Shown one piece after another: positions 8,735-17,497 of a stretch of DNA of 64,000 nt. Made by a program: the position numbers and the translations under genes. The stretch's first letter is position 1. Every line of letters starts with the position of its first letter. The notes under the pieces are model-generated. The model searched no databases and had not been told where the DNA came from. It saw only the letters and a program-made list of their open reading frames with translations. The DNA comes from Bacillus swezeyi (GTDB lineage Bacteria; Bacillota; Bacilli; Bacillales; Bacillaceae), in assembly GCF_001969815.1 (NCBI RefSeq), contig NZ_MRBK01000004.1, positions 496,001 to 560,000 on the forward strand. The letters are read 5' to 3'.

Positions 8735-9735
8735 TACATTCAGCATTAATCAAAAAACAGCGAATTATTTTATCGATTTCTCTAATACTTATCATAGCTA
8801 CAGCTATAATTGGGATGGGGATAGGGTCTGCTAGTTTATCTTTTGACAGACTCATCCAGACTCTACTAGGTCAAGGAACCTTTAAAGAGGAATTTATATT
8901 ATATTCTATTCGATTGCCTCGAATATTGATTACTTTATTAGCTGGGATGGCACTAGCTATGTCAGGTGCTATTTTGCAAGGAATCACAAAAAATGATTTA
9001 GCTGATCCAGGCATTATTGGGATTAATTCCGGTGCTGGGGTTGCCATTGCCGTTTTCTTTTTATTTTTCCCAGCTGAAGCCGGATCATTTGTTTATATGA
9101 TTCCGCTTGTTGGCTTTATAGGAGCAATTATAACGGGCTTCTTCATTTATCTGTTAGCCTATAACAAAAATAGTGGTATGCAGCCTATAGGCTTAGTCCT
9201 CATCGGAGTCGGATTCTCAACTGCACTTTCCGGAGCTATGATTGTCATTATTTCTTCTGCTGAACGAACAAAAGTTGATTTCATCGCCAAATGGCTGGCA
9301 GGAAATATTTGGGGAACAGATTGGCCATTTATTTGGGCTCTCCTTCCTTGGTTAGTCATCTTGATTCCGTTTACTTTGTACAAAGCAAATCGACTAAATC
9401 TATTAGGATTAAGCGAGCCTGTTACCATTGGAGTTGGGGTTTCCATTGAAAGGGAGCGGATCGTTTTACTTTTAACAGCTGTCGCATTAGCGGCTGCTGC
9501 TGTTTCTGTCACTGGAGGTATTACCTTTATCGGATTAATGGCCCCACATATCGCAAAAACTTTGGTAGGACCCAGAAATCAACAATTTATCCCTGTTGCT
9601 ATTCTACTTGGCGGTTGGCTATTATTATTCGCCGACACAATCGGACGTAATATCATTGAAACCACTATACCAGCTGGAATTATGGTCTCATTAATCGGGG
9701 CACCTTACTTTATTTATTTGTTATTGAAAAAGTAA
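8731..9735 (+). CDS. FecCD-family siderophore ABC transporter permease (second subunit)
   Basis: Partner permease, 334 residues, same family. It shows RLPRILITLLAGMALAMSGA, NDLADPGIIGINSGAG and TFIGLMAPHIAKTLVG in the conserved positions. Together with the lipoprotein and the other permease it makes an importer that lacks a functional ATPase of its own. Import would need an ATPase encoded elsewhere; in B. subtilis YusV serves several such permeases. No clear terminator follows; the downstream DNA is the left edge of the accessory island. Confidence 0.92.
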   Translation: MIHSALIKKQRIILSISLILIIATAIIGMGIGSASLSFDRLIQTLLGQGTFKEEFILYSIRLPRILITLLAGMALAMSGAILQGITKNDLADPGIIGINSGAGVAIAVFFLFFPAEAGSFVYMIPLVGFIGAIITGFFIYLLAYNKNSGMQPIGLVLIGVGFSTALSGAMIVIISSAERTKVDFIAKWLAGNIWGTDWPFIWALLPWLVILIPFTLYKANRLNLLGLSEPVTIGVGVSIERERIVLLLTAVALAAAAVSVTGGITFIGLMAPHIAKTLVGPRNQQFIPVAILLGGWLLLFADTIGRNIIETTIPAGIMVSLIGAPYFIYLLLKK

Positions 9736-9750
9736 AACATCCATAAAAAC

Positions 9751-9857
9751 GAGGCTGTCCCAATAAGTCTCTAAAAATTCATTTTTATATTTGATGACAA
9801 AATGGACCCATTAAATCAAACCCCTTGGTATTGTTGATCTTCATAAAGTCCATTTTG
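9751..9857. repeat. Possible insertion-sequence terminus remnant with 10-bp inverted repeat
   Basis: GAGGCTGTCCCAATAAGT (9751-9768) resembles the terminal repeat of IS1182-like elements. Close by, CAAAATGGAC (9798-9807) is repeated inverted as GTCCATTTTG (9848-9857), perfectly over 10 bases. No transposase fragment and no matching second end were seen nearby, so this is at most a solo end. Confidence 0.3.
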
Positions 9858-9928
9858 CGGAGGTGGTATGAAAGGGAGGAGTTTTCTCTTTTCAGACGAC
9901 CTCTTTTATCTATTAAAGTGAAATCTAT

Positions 9929-10085
9929 AAAAACCTCATTTACTTTTGATAATGCTCCCCCCGATTAATCCGAAATGCCCGATAAACCTAGCTGCATGCG
10001 CTGATGGGGAAACGTCATTCGTGAAAACGGCAGCTTCTCATCCGTACGCTTCAAGACGGCATCACTCAGGCCGAGCGAGCCGACC
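9929..10085 (-). pseudogene. Second, truncated and decayed copy of the rlmH 3' end (attachment-site relic)
   Basis: Read on the minus strand this encodes [20 protein letters not shown] then [11 protein letters not shown]. After a deletion of roughly 15 bases it continues [15 protein letters not shown] and a stop. The intact rlmH at 16107-16586 reads [20 protein letters not shown] ... [15 protein letters not shown]. Homology runs past the stop codon, including the shared AAAAACCTCATTTACTT. Only about the last 50 codons are present and the codons are diverged, so it is not a very recent duplication. The rlmH 3' end is the known attachment site of SCC-type elements, so this is best read as one end of an integrated element. 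Confidence 0.85.
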
Positions 10086-10088
10086 ATA

Positions 10089-11315
10089 TCATGATGAATT
10101 CAAGCAACACTTCTTATATTTCTTTCCGCTTCCGCATGGACAAGGATCATTACGGCCGATCGTTTTTCGGCTTTTGAAGTCGATCACATTGGATGATGGT
10201 TGAGGATGAACTGAAGCTGAGTCATTCATTGATTTTCTTCCTTGAGAAATTTCCTTTGGTGTGTGACCTTTCAACATCCACCTTCTAGAGTGATTAAACA
10301 ATTCTGTCAGATGATAGGTGATCTCATCAATAAATTCAAGATCCGGAAATTCAAATTGAAGCTGAAAATACTCTACAGCTTGGTTCAAACTGGCATCATT
10401 GAGGATCATGGTATTTAACTGGTTTGTAAGATCCTCAATATCCTCAGTAGTCAAATGATAATACTGTTGTAAAAACTGAATGAAGTTTTTCATGTCTCTC
10501 GTTTTTTCCACGTACCCTGGCTTGCCCGCTTTTAAAAGTTGCTGTTTTGTAAAAGGATAATATCCAATGCTTGACCGCTTTTTGATTTCTTCAAAAGTCT
10601 TCTTCACGTTGTACACCCTTTTATCTACTAAACCATAAAGTGAATAAGCCATTTGCTGATAATAATCGCTCGCACTGGTCAATATATCTGAAAATTCTTG
10701 GAAATCTATTTCCTGCTTCAACAAGTCACTCACCATATCAACTAGAACTGACGTGTGCACAACCCCATAGTAATATAGTAAACCCTGAGTGAGCTGAATC
10801 CACTCCGTATTTCGATCAATCATTTTGTGTAATTCCTGATCCTCTACAGCAGATAACTGTTCCACAAGTTCTATAGGAACGGTTAACCCCTGCTTCCCAT
10901 CTAAACAAATCGGAAAGATGATTCCCCAATCCATCAATGACTTAATTTGTTCAATGGATACATTCCTTGGCACCTGAATCTTACCTGAATGACTGACGAT
11001 TTTTTTAAAAAGACCATACCTTTCCCGGTCAAATGTCGAAAGAATTCTGCGTAAATGACTTGGAATCGCGACAACCAGTTCCTGTATTAAATCCGCTTTT
11101 TTTAAATTGCTTATCCCTTTTAACTCAAGACTCTTACGTATTTGATCCAATTCAATTTTTGAGAGAGAATGGAGCAAGCTTTCCAATTGATACGGCTCAC
11201 TAACATTCTTCCACAACTTCTGATCCCTTTTTTCCCGCAGCTCACGGTCATGTTTAATTCCTTGATCCAATGCATTTCTGATCCTATTCAACGTTTTAGA
11301 ATCCAATACAGCCAC
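10089..11315 (-). CDS. SEC-C motif protein, 408 residues
   Basis: Uncharacterised cytoplasmic protein ending in a SEC-C zinc-binding motif ([18 protein letters not shown]). That module is also found at the end of SecA and on many stand-alone proteins. Residues about 50-90 ([20 protein letters not shown]) resemble a SAP/Rho-N-like nucleic-acid-binding helix pair. The middle is helical and unrecognised. The stop codon lies four bases from the rlmH fragment, so the gene sits at the island's very edge. It diverges from the GIY-YIG/helicase gene across a 149-base region. A defence role is possible from context only. Confidence 0.8.
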   Translation of the reverse strand: MAVLDSKTLNRIRNALDQGIKHDRELREKRDQKLWKNVSEPYQLESLLHSLSKIELDQIRKSLELKGISNLKKADLIQELVVAIPSHLRRILSTFDRERYGLFKKIVSHSGKIQVPRNVSIEQIKSLMDWGIIFPICLDGKQGLTVPIELVEQLSAVEDQELHKMIDRNTEWIQLTQGLLYYYGVVHTSVLVDMVSDLLKQEIDFQEFSDILTSASDYYQQMAYSLYGLVDKRVYNVKKTFEEIKKRSSIGYYPFTKQQLLKAGKPGYVEKTRDMKNFIQFLQQYYHLTTEDIEDLTNQLNTMILNDASLNQAVEYFQLQFEFPDLEFIDEITYHLTELFNHSRRWMLKGHTPKEISQGRKSMNDSASVHPQPSSNVIDFKSRKTIGRNDPCPCGSGKKYKKCCLNSS

Positions 11316-11411
11316 CTCCTATCTAGGCTTGCTACTCGTTTCATTTTAACAAAAACGTTGATTTTTCGGACCTTTCCTCCGGAAGATATTTGCAAACTTA
11401 TATAAATAGGC

Positions 11412-11427
11412 TACCATAAATATGGTA
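11412..11427. promoter_or_regulatory. Dyad between divergent SEC-C and helicase genes
   Basis: TACCATA-AA-TATGGTA is a perfect 7-bp inverted repeat in the 149-base divergent intergenic region, about 38 bases before the helicase start. A TTGCAA -35-like element lies upstream with TACCAT overlapping the dyad. This makes it a candidate operator; the protein that binds it is unknown. Confidence 0.45.
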
Positions 11428-11464
11428 CTATTATTTTAAAAAAGAGATTCAGAGGCTAAAAACA

Positions 11465-13102
11465 ATGAATGAACTTGTGTTTGAAAAGAGAGAATTTACT
11501 CCAGACCATGTGAATGTTGTAAAAGCAATGCATATAAATAACTATCCGATTCTGTATATTCTTTATAATGAGAAAAAGAAACCGACTGCATATATTGGGC
11601 AAACGGTTCAAGCTGCACGGCGTTTGAAGAATCATATAGATGATAAAAAGCGAAAAAGTTTGAATCGCTTTATTTTAATCGGCCATGAGAAATTTCATCA
11701 GTCTGCGACGTACAATATCGAGTCGAATCTAATTAACTATTTTATCGCCGATAACCGCTATCAGCTTCAAAACGTGAGCCAGACCAGGTCTAGGGAAATG
11801 CACAATTACTATCAGAAACCCTTTTATAATGAAGAGATCTTTCAAGTCATTTGGGAGAAACTTAGAGAAGAGAAAATTGTCAGCGATCCCCTTGAAAATC
11901 TTAGGAACAAAGACATTTATAAACTATCTCCCTATAAAGAGCTCTCGCCTCAGCAGCTTGATATAAAAAATAAGATCCTTGATTTCTGTAAAGAACATAT
12001 ACAAAAAGAAGGAAATCATGTCATTGTTATTGAAGGAGACGCCGGCACAGGTAAAAGTGTCTTATTAAGCTCTCTGTTTAATACGATTCAAGATTCGGCT
12101 AACAGCGAAGACCCTTTTTTGGGAGAAACAGATAATTACTTGCTGGTAAACCACAGCGAAATGCTGAAGACTTATAAAAGCATCGCCAACAGCTTACCGA
12201 ATTTGAAGAAAAAGAGTCTCATGAAGCCAACACCATTTATTAACGAGAAAACAAAGACGGGAGCAACAGCGGATATCGTATTAGTAGACGAAGCTCACCT
12301 GCTTCTGACAAAGGAAGATTCTTATAACCATTTCCGCTACCAAAACCAGCTGGATGAGATCATTAAGCGAAGTAAAATCACTGTTGTGATCTTTGATCCA
12401 AAACAAGTCCTAAAGATTAAAAGTTATTGGAACGAAAGATTGCTCGAAGAAATCATCAATCAGTATGATGCGAAAACCGTAAAACTTACAGACCAAATGA
12501 GAATGAACGCCAATCCAGAAACGATGAAGTGGATTGACGGCTTTGTTGAAAAGAAAATTCTTTCTTTGCCGACTGAAGACTCCTCCTTCCAGCTTAAAAT
12601 ATTCGAAGATGCTGCTGCGTTTAAAAAGGCTATTGAACGTAAAAATAACAAAGACGGGCTCTCTCGGATTGTCTCGACCTTTGATTATTTACATAAAAAA
12701 GATAAAAAGACTTACATTGTTGATGAAGAAGGGATTAACATGCCCTGGAACAGCACCCAGGATAAAGTGACATGGGCCGAAAACCCGAATTCTATTAAAG
12801 AAGTCGGCTCCATTTATACCGTTCAAGGGTTTGATCTAAATTACGTCGGCGTCGTTCTCGGCCCTTCCGTAAGCTATGATGAAGACAACGACGAACTAGT
12901 AATTGATACTTCTAAATACAAAGATACAGGGGCATTCATTTCTCGTACAGATTTGTCGCCAGAAAAGAATGGACAAATCAAAGAACAAATCATCTTAAAT
13001 TCAATAAATGTCCTGATGAAACGGGGCATACACGGCCTCTATATTTATGCGACAGACCATAAATTAAGAAAGAGACTACTCGAGTTAGAAAGGGGAAAAT
13101 GA
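11465..13102 (+). CDS. GIY-YIG nuclease domain fused to DUF2075 (Schlafen-like) helicase/ATPase
   Basis: A 545-residue fusion. The N-terminus is a GIY-YIG nuclease-like fold: YILYN (31-35), AYIGQT (42-47), ARR (51-53), H57 and a putative metal-binding E86 in IESNLI. From about residue 165 it is a P-loop ATPase of the DUF2075 group: Walker A GDAGTGKS (191-198), DEAH box VLVDEAHLLL (275-278) and a late motif SIYTVQGFDLNYVGV. Such proteins are predicted nucleic-acid helicases or nucleases. Its stop overlaps the first possible start of the downstream MazG-like gene, so the two form one unit. A phage-defence function is inferred from architecture, pairing and island location; it is not demonstrated here. 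Confidence 0.85.
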   Translation: MNELVFEKREFTPDHVNVVKAMHINNYPILYILYNEKKKPTAYIGQTVQAARRLKNHIDDKKRKSLNRFILIGHEKFHQSATYNIESNLINYFIADNRYQLQNVSQTRSREMHNYYQKPFYNEEIFQVIWEKLREEKIVSDPLENLRNKDIYKLSPYKELSPQQLDIKNKILDFCKEHIQKEGNHVIVIEGDAGTGKSVLLSSLFNTIQDSANSEDPFLGETDNYLLVNHSEMLKTYKSIANSLPNLKKKSLMKPTPFINEKTKTGATADIVLVDEAHLLLTKEDSYNHFRYQNQLDEIIKRSKITVVIFDPKQVLKIKSYWNERLLEEIINQYDAKTVKLTDQMRMNANPETMKWIDGFVEKKILSLPTEDSSFQLKIFEDAAAFKKAIERKNNKDGLSRIVSTFDYLHKKDKKTYIVDEEGINMPWNSTQDKVTWAENPNSIKEVGSIYTVQGFDLNYVGVVLGPSVSYDEDNDELVIDTSKYKDTGAFISRTDLSPEKNGQIKEQIILNSINVLMKRGIHGLYIYATDHKLRKRLLELERGK

Positions 13103-13104
13103 TC

Positions 13105-13416
13105 ATGAATGATATCCAAAGCCTAATCAACGCAATCAACGAATTCAGAGATGAACGAAACTGGAGACAATACCATAACCCAAAAGACCTCGCCATCTCA
13201 ATCTCTATCGAAGCAGCCGAGCTGCTCGAAGACTTCCAATGGATCAGCAGTGAAGAAGCACTCAAAACCAATAAAGAAAACATCCGTGAAGAAATCGCGG
13301 ATGTTTTAATCTACTCATTCATGTTATGTAACGATCTTGGACTGGATGTCAAAGAGATTGTGGAAGAGAAGATTGTGAAGAATGGGAGGAAGTATCCGGT
13401 TAAAAATAATGGTTAA
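13105..13416 (+). CDS. MazG-like nucleotide pyrophosphohydrolase
   Basis: Small all-alpha NTP pyrophosphatase, 103 residues. The Mg-binding motifs are present: EAAELLEDFQW (EExxE-like, about residues 33-43) and EEIADVLIYSF (ExxD, about 63-73). Family members hydrolyse (d)NTPs to monophosphates, often as house-cleaning or starvation/defence enzymes. ATG 13105 is chosen because AAGGGG lies nine bases upstream; ATG 13099 overlaps the helicase stop codon. Tight coupling to the GIY-YIG/DUF2075 gene suggests they act together. Confidence 0.9.
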   Translation: MNDIQSLINAINEFRDERNWRQYHNPKDLAISISIEAAELLEDFQWISSEEALKTNKENIREEIADVLIYSFMLCNDLGLDVKEIVEEKIVKNGRKYPVKNNG

Positions 13417-13432
13417 GACTCTCCTTTTAAGT

Positions 13433-13470
13433 AGAGAGAGCTTCTTTCACAATTGAAGACCGCTCTCTCT
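13433..13470 (+). terminator. Stem-loop after the helicase-MazG pair
   Basis: A perfect 9-bp repeat AGAGAGAGC / GCTCTCTCT with a 20-base loop starts 16 bases after the MazG stop. It lacks a T tract, so it may be an mRNA-stabilising or weak terminator hairpin. Confidence 0.55.
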
Positions 13471-13599
13471 ATCTCCATGATGCGTTGATTATTATGGCGC
13501 TCTGCTCGGTTATCTTACCGTAATCCCCCTACTTCATTTGCTTTAACCCCCTTCGATTCTTTCTGCACCGTTCGCTAGCTTCCTGTTATATTTAAAAAA

Positions 13600-13613
13600 A
13601 TGACATTTGTCAT
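13600..13613. promoter_or_regulatory. Response-regulator-type operator upstream of truncated yvfR-like gene
   Basis: ATGACA-TT-TGTCAT is a perfect dyad, followed 8 bases later by a half-site CATGACATCA. The arrangement resembles binding sites of DesR/YvfU-type regulators, which control the yvfRS-like ABC operons in Bacillus. The rest of 13471-13698 shows no gene. Confidence 0.5.
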
Positions 13614-13698
13614 CCGATTTTCATGACATCACTTACTAAAATCCGCCTCCCTCAGCTTATACAATGAAATGAGTAAATCAGGAGGTGGTTGGTAAGCC

Positions 13699-14001
13699 AT
13701 GAGCAATGTTGTGAGCTTGATGAATGTGACAAAGACATTTCGCCAAAAAACGGCGGTTGATCAGATAGGTTTTTCAATTAAAAAAGGAGAAATTGTAGCC
13801 ATTCTAGGGCCAAACGGAGCCGGGAAAACAACAACGATTTCAATGATATTGGGGCTGTTAAAACCGACGGCAGGCAACATCACATTATTCGATTCCATGC
13901 CGCATGAAAAACGGGTGCGTGAAAAAAGCGGCACGATGCTCCAAGAAGTCAGCGTCATGCCTGGTTTGCGTGCAGGTGAAATCATTGAACTCATCCGGAG
14001 C
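13699..14001 (+). pseudogene. ABC transporter ATPase (YvfR-like), truncated after about 100 residues
   Basis: The start [20 protein letters not shown], Walker [12 protein letters not shown] (about residues 37-47) and Q-loop [12 protein letters not shown] closely resemble B. subtilis YvfR, an ATPase paired with the YvfS permease. A good ribosome-binding site (AGGAGGTGG) and upstream operator are present. Homology stops abruptly after EIIELIRSY. The frame then runs through unrelated AT-rich sequence to a stop at 14067. The signature LSGGQ, Walker B and the permease gene are missing. The truncation point coincides with the 3' end of the convergent HEPN gene, so insertion or deletion linked to that gene broke the operon. 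Confidence 0.85.
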
Positions 14002-14014
14002 TACTGTTTTCATA

Positions 14015-15958
14015 TTAATTACCCTCAACCTTCGCTGTGCAAAGATCATCATTTATCTTTATCATAATCGTTATTAATAATCTAAGAGCATGCAGATAAT
14101 TCACATAATGCTCATTTTCATTCTCATAGCCAGAAGATGTACCATGTAAATACTTGTTCCTCAAGTCATATCCATTGATAAAATTTCTTTTATTCAGATA
14201 GTAATCTATATAATCAGATTCTTGCCTTGTTAATAATGTATTTTCAGAAACTAAAGCTCTTTCATTTAATAACTTATCAACCTCTTGCTTTAGAGCATTA
14301 GATAGCTTACTAGTTACAACTACACCGTTTATATGGATATAATAATATATAAGTGTTCGATTCCTATTGACCAACACTACTTCATTATCGTCGTTTAACG
14401 TTACATAATCATTTTCAACAAGCCAATCAAAAGACGATTTTTGATAGTCCTCTATGTCATGTAAATACAGCTTATCAGCATCCAACCTTTCAAAGAGCGT
14501 ATTATATTGACTATCACCATAATTCGGGAAATAAGTAATATTACTTTGGTCAGAAAACATAATACTTCTCAATATTCTAGCCTCATCATTATTTGGCGCT
14601 ATATACACGTATCTGTCATTTGTCATGCTTGGGCATTCAGAAAATGGCAAAGGCTTGCTTTCCATTTGTACAAGCTCTTCATCAATGTAACCATCCTCTA
14701 AATAAAACTTATACTTCTTGATTATGCTTTCAATAGTTGGAAATATAGATTTGCACTTTTCAAAATTCGGATTATCTATAGGCGGTAGCTTAATGTTGAA
14801 GTCCTCAATATAGAATTCCTCTTTTAGATAAACCTTGAAGAACCATTCAATTATTGCTTCTAAATCTTTGTTTTTACTCTTTAAAAATGAACAATATACA
14901 TGCATTTGTGCTAAGGATAAAGATTCTCTTATTGAGAAAGTTGTACAGGTCTTGTATTCTTTTTCATGAGCAAAACCAAATCTTTCAAAAATACTTGCAT
15001 ATATTTCATTATATGGGAATTTAGAGACCATATCATTATTTACGAACTCAAATATGTATATAAAGTTGTTCAATAATGTTGGGTTATCAAGATTTGATTC
15101 TAACCATTCTTTATCAACTTCTGTTCCAACTTTACTTAATGTGAAATGTTGCTTTACAGTACCCTCTACATTTTCTTTGAACTCGACTACTATATCCGTT
15201 CCCTGCCCACTACCATCTTTAAAGAGTTCTCTCTCAAGTCTTTCGCTTACTCTTTTCGCTTTCAGTTTAACTCTAGTATCCAAAGCAAACTCTTTCGTAT
15301 TCTGTACATTACTAAGAAGCCTGGTGTAATTTAAATTAGGCTTGTCTAAATCTATATAGGTGCTAATAATCTGCTCTTTATCTTCTATAGTTAATGATTG
15401 TGGCAAATAAGATTCCTCTCGTTCGCTCCTATGCTTTAATAAATATTTATCCAAAAGTAAATTTGTACTTCCTTCTGGATAAATAAGCATGTATTCTCTT
15501 AATTCCACATCATATTTCATCACAAGTTTATATTGCTTAAATATTTGCCATGCAAATACATCAAGTTTATCAAGAAACATCTTAAATCTGCTTTCTGTAA
15601 TATCACTCAACTTTCTCTTTTCTATTATTTCCCAAAAGGATTCCTTATACCTGAAATCTACCTCTTCATATTCAGCTAATATGTCTGAATGCTGATTGAT
15701 ATATTTACCTACTAACGAATCAGCTATACCATTTTTTTCTTTAATCCATTCCTCTTTATCTTCACCAAGATATAATAGGAACGTATCGTCCTTCACATAC
15801 TTGATTATATTATATAATTCTAAAGCATCATTGATATTCTCTATTGCAAGACCTATCGCCAACTCCTCATAAACTTCTTTAGCCTTATCTAGCATATATC
15901 CTTTTGCCAAATCTGGCCCTTTGTAGTACTCCACACCTCTATATCTTTTTTTTACCAT
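14015..15958 (-). CDS. Large AT-rich protein with C-terminal HEPN-type RNase motif (candidate defence gene)
   Basis: A 647-residue protein not recognised over most of its length. Near the C-terminus [10 protein letters not shown] gives R600-x4-H605, the catalytic signature of HEPN ribonucleases. It sits in a helical context like that of DUF4209/abortive-infection proteins. The sequence is rich in Lys, Asn, Ile and Tyr, and its DNA is clearly more AT-rich than its neighbours, suggesting transfer. ATG 15958 is chosen with AAGAGGGA upstream; a longer version from TTG 16030 adds 24 residues. Upstream on the same strand a 22-codon Arg-rich ORF (15993-16061) overlaps this extension and could be a leader. 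It lies between the broken yvfR-like gene and rlmH. RNase and defence roles are inference. Confidence 0.7.
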   Translation of the reverse strand: MVKKRYRGVEYYKGPDLAKGYMLDKAKEVYEELAIGLAIENINDALELYNIIKYVKDDTFLLYLGEDKEEWIKEKNGIADSLVGKYINQHSDILAEYEEVDFRYKESFWEIIEKRKLSDITESRFKMFLDKLDVFAWQIFKQYKLVMKYDVELREYMLIYPEGSTNLLLDKYLLKHRSEREESYLPQSLTIEDKEQIISTYIDLDKPNLNYTRLLSNVQNTKEFALDTRVKLKAKRVSERLERELFKDGSGQGTDIVVEFKENVEGTVKQHFTLSKVGTEVDKEWLESNLDNPTLLNNFIYIFEFVNNDMVSKFPYNEIYASIFERFGFAHEKEYKTCTTFSIRESLSLAQMHVYCSFLKSKNKDLEAIIEWFFKVYLKEEFYIEDFNIKLPPIDNPNFEKCKSIFPTIESIIKKYKFYLEDGYIDEELVQMESKPLPFSECPSMTNDRYVYIAPNNDEARILRSIMFSDQSNITYFPNYGDSQYNTLFERLDADKLYLHDIEDYQKSSFDWLVENDYVTLNDDNEVVLVNRNRTLIYYYIHINGVVVTSKLSNALKQEVDKLLNERALVSENTLLTRQESDYIDYYLNKRNFINGYDLRNKYLHGTSSGYENENEHYVNYLHALRLLITIMIKINDDLCTAKVEGN

Positions 15959-16106
15959 GCTTCCCTCTTCTTTCTTTAATTTTAATATTCTTTTACAAAC
16001 TCCTACGTTGCCTTCTCTTTTGATTTCCAAAGTCGAATCGGGAAGATTCTTTTTTCGTCATTACTGTTCCTATTAGCAAATAAATTCTTTGCCAAAAAAA
16101 CCTCAT

Positions 16107-16586
16107 TTACTTATGGTACGGCTCCCCCCGATTAATCCGAAACGCCCGATATACCTGCTCCAGCAAAATCAGCCTCATCAGCTGATGAGGGAACGTCATC
16201 CTCGAAAACGACAGCTTCTCATCCGCGCGCTTCAAGACGGCGTCGCTCAAGCCTAGGGAGCCGCCGATGACGAAGGTTACCTTGCTCTTTCCATATGTGG
16301 CGAGTCTATCCATATTATCGGCTAATTCTTCCGAACTTTTCATTTTTCCTTCGATTGCCAGGGCGATGACGTGGGCGTCGGGGCTGATTTTGGAGAGAAT
16401 TCGTTCGCCTTCTTTGTCTTTGACGATTTTCATGTCTTGTTCGCTTAAGTTTTCCGGCGCTTTTTCGTCGGGCAGTTCGATGATCTCGACTTTTGCATAT
16501 GCCGAAAGCCGTTTGATGTATTCGTCGATTCCTTGTTTTAAATATTTTTCTTTCAGTTTTCCGATTGCTACGATTGATATATTCAC
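16107..16586 (-). CDS. rlmH: 23S rRNA (pseudouridine1915-N3)-methyltransferase RlmH
   Basis: SPOUT-class methyltransferase that modifies pseudouridine 1915 in 23S rRNA helix 69, 159 residues. It begins [14 protein letters not shown] and carries the SAM-binding knot segments [14 protein letters not shown] and [13 protein letters not shown], ending [10 protein letters not shown]. The start is GTG with GGGGATGA upstream. The extreme 3' end of this gene is the classical integration site for SCC-like elements. Here a second 3' copy lies 6 kb downstream, marking the island. The DnaA-box cluster sits at and upstream of its start. Confidence 0.97.
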   Translation of the reverse strand: MNISIVAIGKLKEKYLKQGIDEYIKRLSAYAKVEIIELPDEKAPENLSEQDMKIVKDKEGERILSKISPDAHVIALAIEGKMKSSEELADNMDRLATYGKSKVTFVIGGSLGLSDAVLKRADEKLSFSRMTFPHQLMRLILLEQVYRAFRINRGEPYHK

Positions 16587-16624
16587 AGGTCATCCCCACT
16601 TTAAGAACAAGTTATTCATATGCA

Positions 16625-16980
16625 TTATCCACAACTGTGGATAAAGATTGTGTATTTTGTGTCCGATCATTCGTTCCCCACTATATATACCGCAGGCTTA
16701 TCACACAATTCACAGGTTGTGGATAAACTGTGTGTATGTTCGATTTTTCTGATTTCCGGGGCCAATTCTTCCTCATCTACATACATGTCGATGACGGTTT
16801 CAATATGTTCCTCGCAAGACTTCATAAAAGTCCCTCCAATATCTGTATCATTGGGCTCTTTTATCAAAAAGCTCCTTATCCAATATACCCTATTTATGCA
16901 CATGTTAATAGGTTTTATCCTTCTTTAGCTTATTTATCCACAGGTAAAATGATTTCTCTGGATAACTTATTTTATCCTCA
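16625..16980. promoter_or_regulatory. DnaA-box cluster at yyzF-rlmH
   Basis: Four perfect 9-mers TTATCCACA occur: 16625-16633 (+), 16636-16644 (inverted, two bases from the first), 16718-16726 (inverted) and 16934-16942 (+). One-mismatch boxes are at 16957-16965 and 16972-16980. The cluster covers the rlmH start, yyzF and its upstream region. DnaA is known to bind and regulate a set of loci outside oriC in B. subtilis; from memory the yydA (rlmH) region is among them. Confidence 0.8.
16667..16825 (-). CDS. yyzF: CxxH/CxxC small zinc-ribbon-like protein
   Basis: A 52-residue protein beginning MKSCEEHIETVIDMYVDEEE and containing SLSTTCELCDKPAVYIVGNE. The pairs CEEH and CELC form a probable metal site. 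It is the conserved CxxH/CxxC protein found upstream of rlmH in Bacillus. ATG 16825 follows GGAGGG; a longer reading frame upstream lacks a ribosome-binding site. It is probably co-transcribed with rlmH, with DnaA boxes on both sides. Function unknown. Confidence 0.85.
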   Translation of the reverse strand: MKSCEEHIETVIDMYVDEEELAPEIRKIEHTHSLSTTCELCDKPAVYIVGNE

Positions 16981-17020
16981 AAATAAAAAGCAATGACCGC
17001 TAAAGTCAATGCTTCACACT

Positions 17021-17497
17021 TTATACCGCTTTTCTTGTCTCATCAAGTCCGGCTGCAGAAATATGCTTGTTCATGATGTGCTGTAAATAAGATATGTTGA
17101 ACAAGAAGGTCCATAATCCATTTATCTTTAAGCGATTCCTCTGAAAAGCCTTTCGAATTCTAAAGCTGCTGAATATGTTGACGGAGCAGAATAGAAGAAA
17201 TGAGAACTGCGGCAAAAAACTGCGCTCCGGATGCAGAGGGAGAAGCAGGATATGATGATACGGCAAAGGATCTCCTAAAGATAAAAATGATACCCAGAAT
17301 GACTCAAGTATTGTAAAAGCAAATAAGAGCACCGTTACTTTAATTGCAACATACGGAAGTTTGATCCGGCATTTTTCAAGCGCTTGTCTTCTTGAAAGAA
17401 ACCAATATGGGATATACATTCCAAAAGTTGAGATCGTTAATAAAATGGCTGATATGACCTTCAGTCTCGGAAAGTCTCCTAATCGTTCTTCATTCAT
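17021..17497 (-). CDS. Membrane protein, paralogue of the gene at 18467
   Basis: A 158-residue hydrophobic protein with three or four predicted helices. The segment TFGMYIPYWFLSRRQALEK near the start and YLQHIMNKH near the end match LGIYIPYWFLSRKKSF and YIQHRINKL of the second gene. The two are therefore diverged paralogues flanking yycN. The layout resembles DUF4234-type proteins. No function can be assigned. The ribosome-binding site (AAAGAAG) is weak. Confidence 0.65.
   Translation of the reverse strand: MNEERLGDFPRLKVISAILLTISTFGMYIPYWFLSRRQALEKCRIKLPYVAIKVTVLLFAFTILESFWVSFLSLGDPLPYHHILLLPLHPERSFLPQFSFLLFCSVNIFSSFRIRKAFQRNRLKINGLWTFLFNISYLQHIMNKHISAAGLDETRKAV

Noticed and set aside
15993..16061. 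22-codon Arg-rich ORF upstream of the HEPN gene
   Set aside because: Weak ribosome-binding site and out of frame with the HEPN gene; mentioned only as a possible leader.
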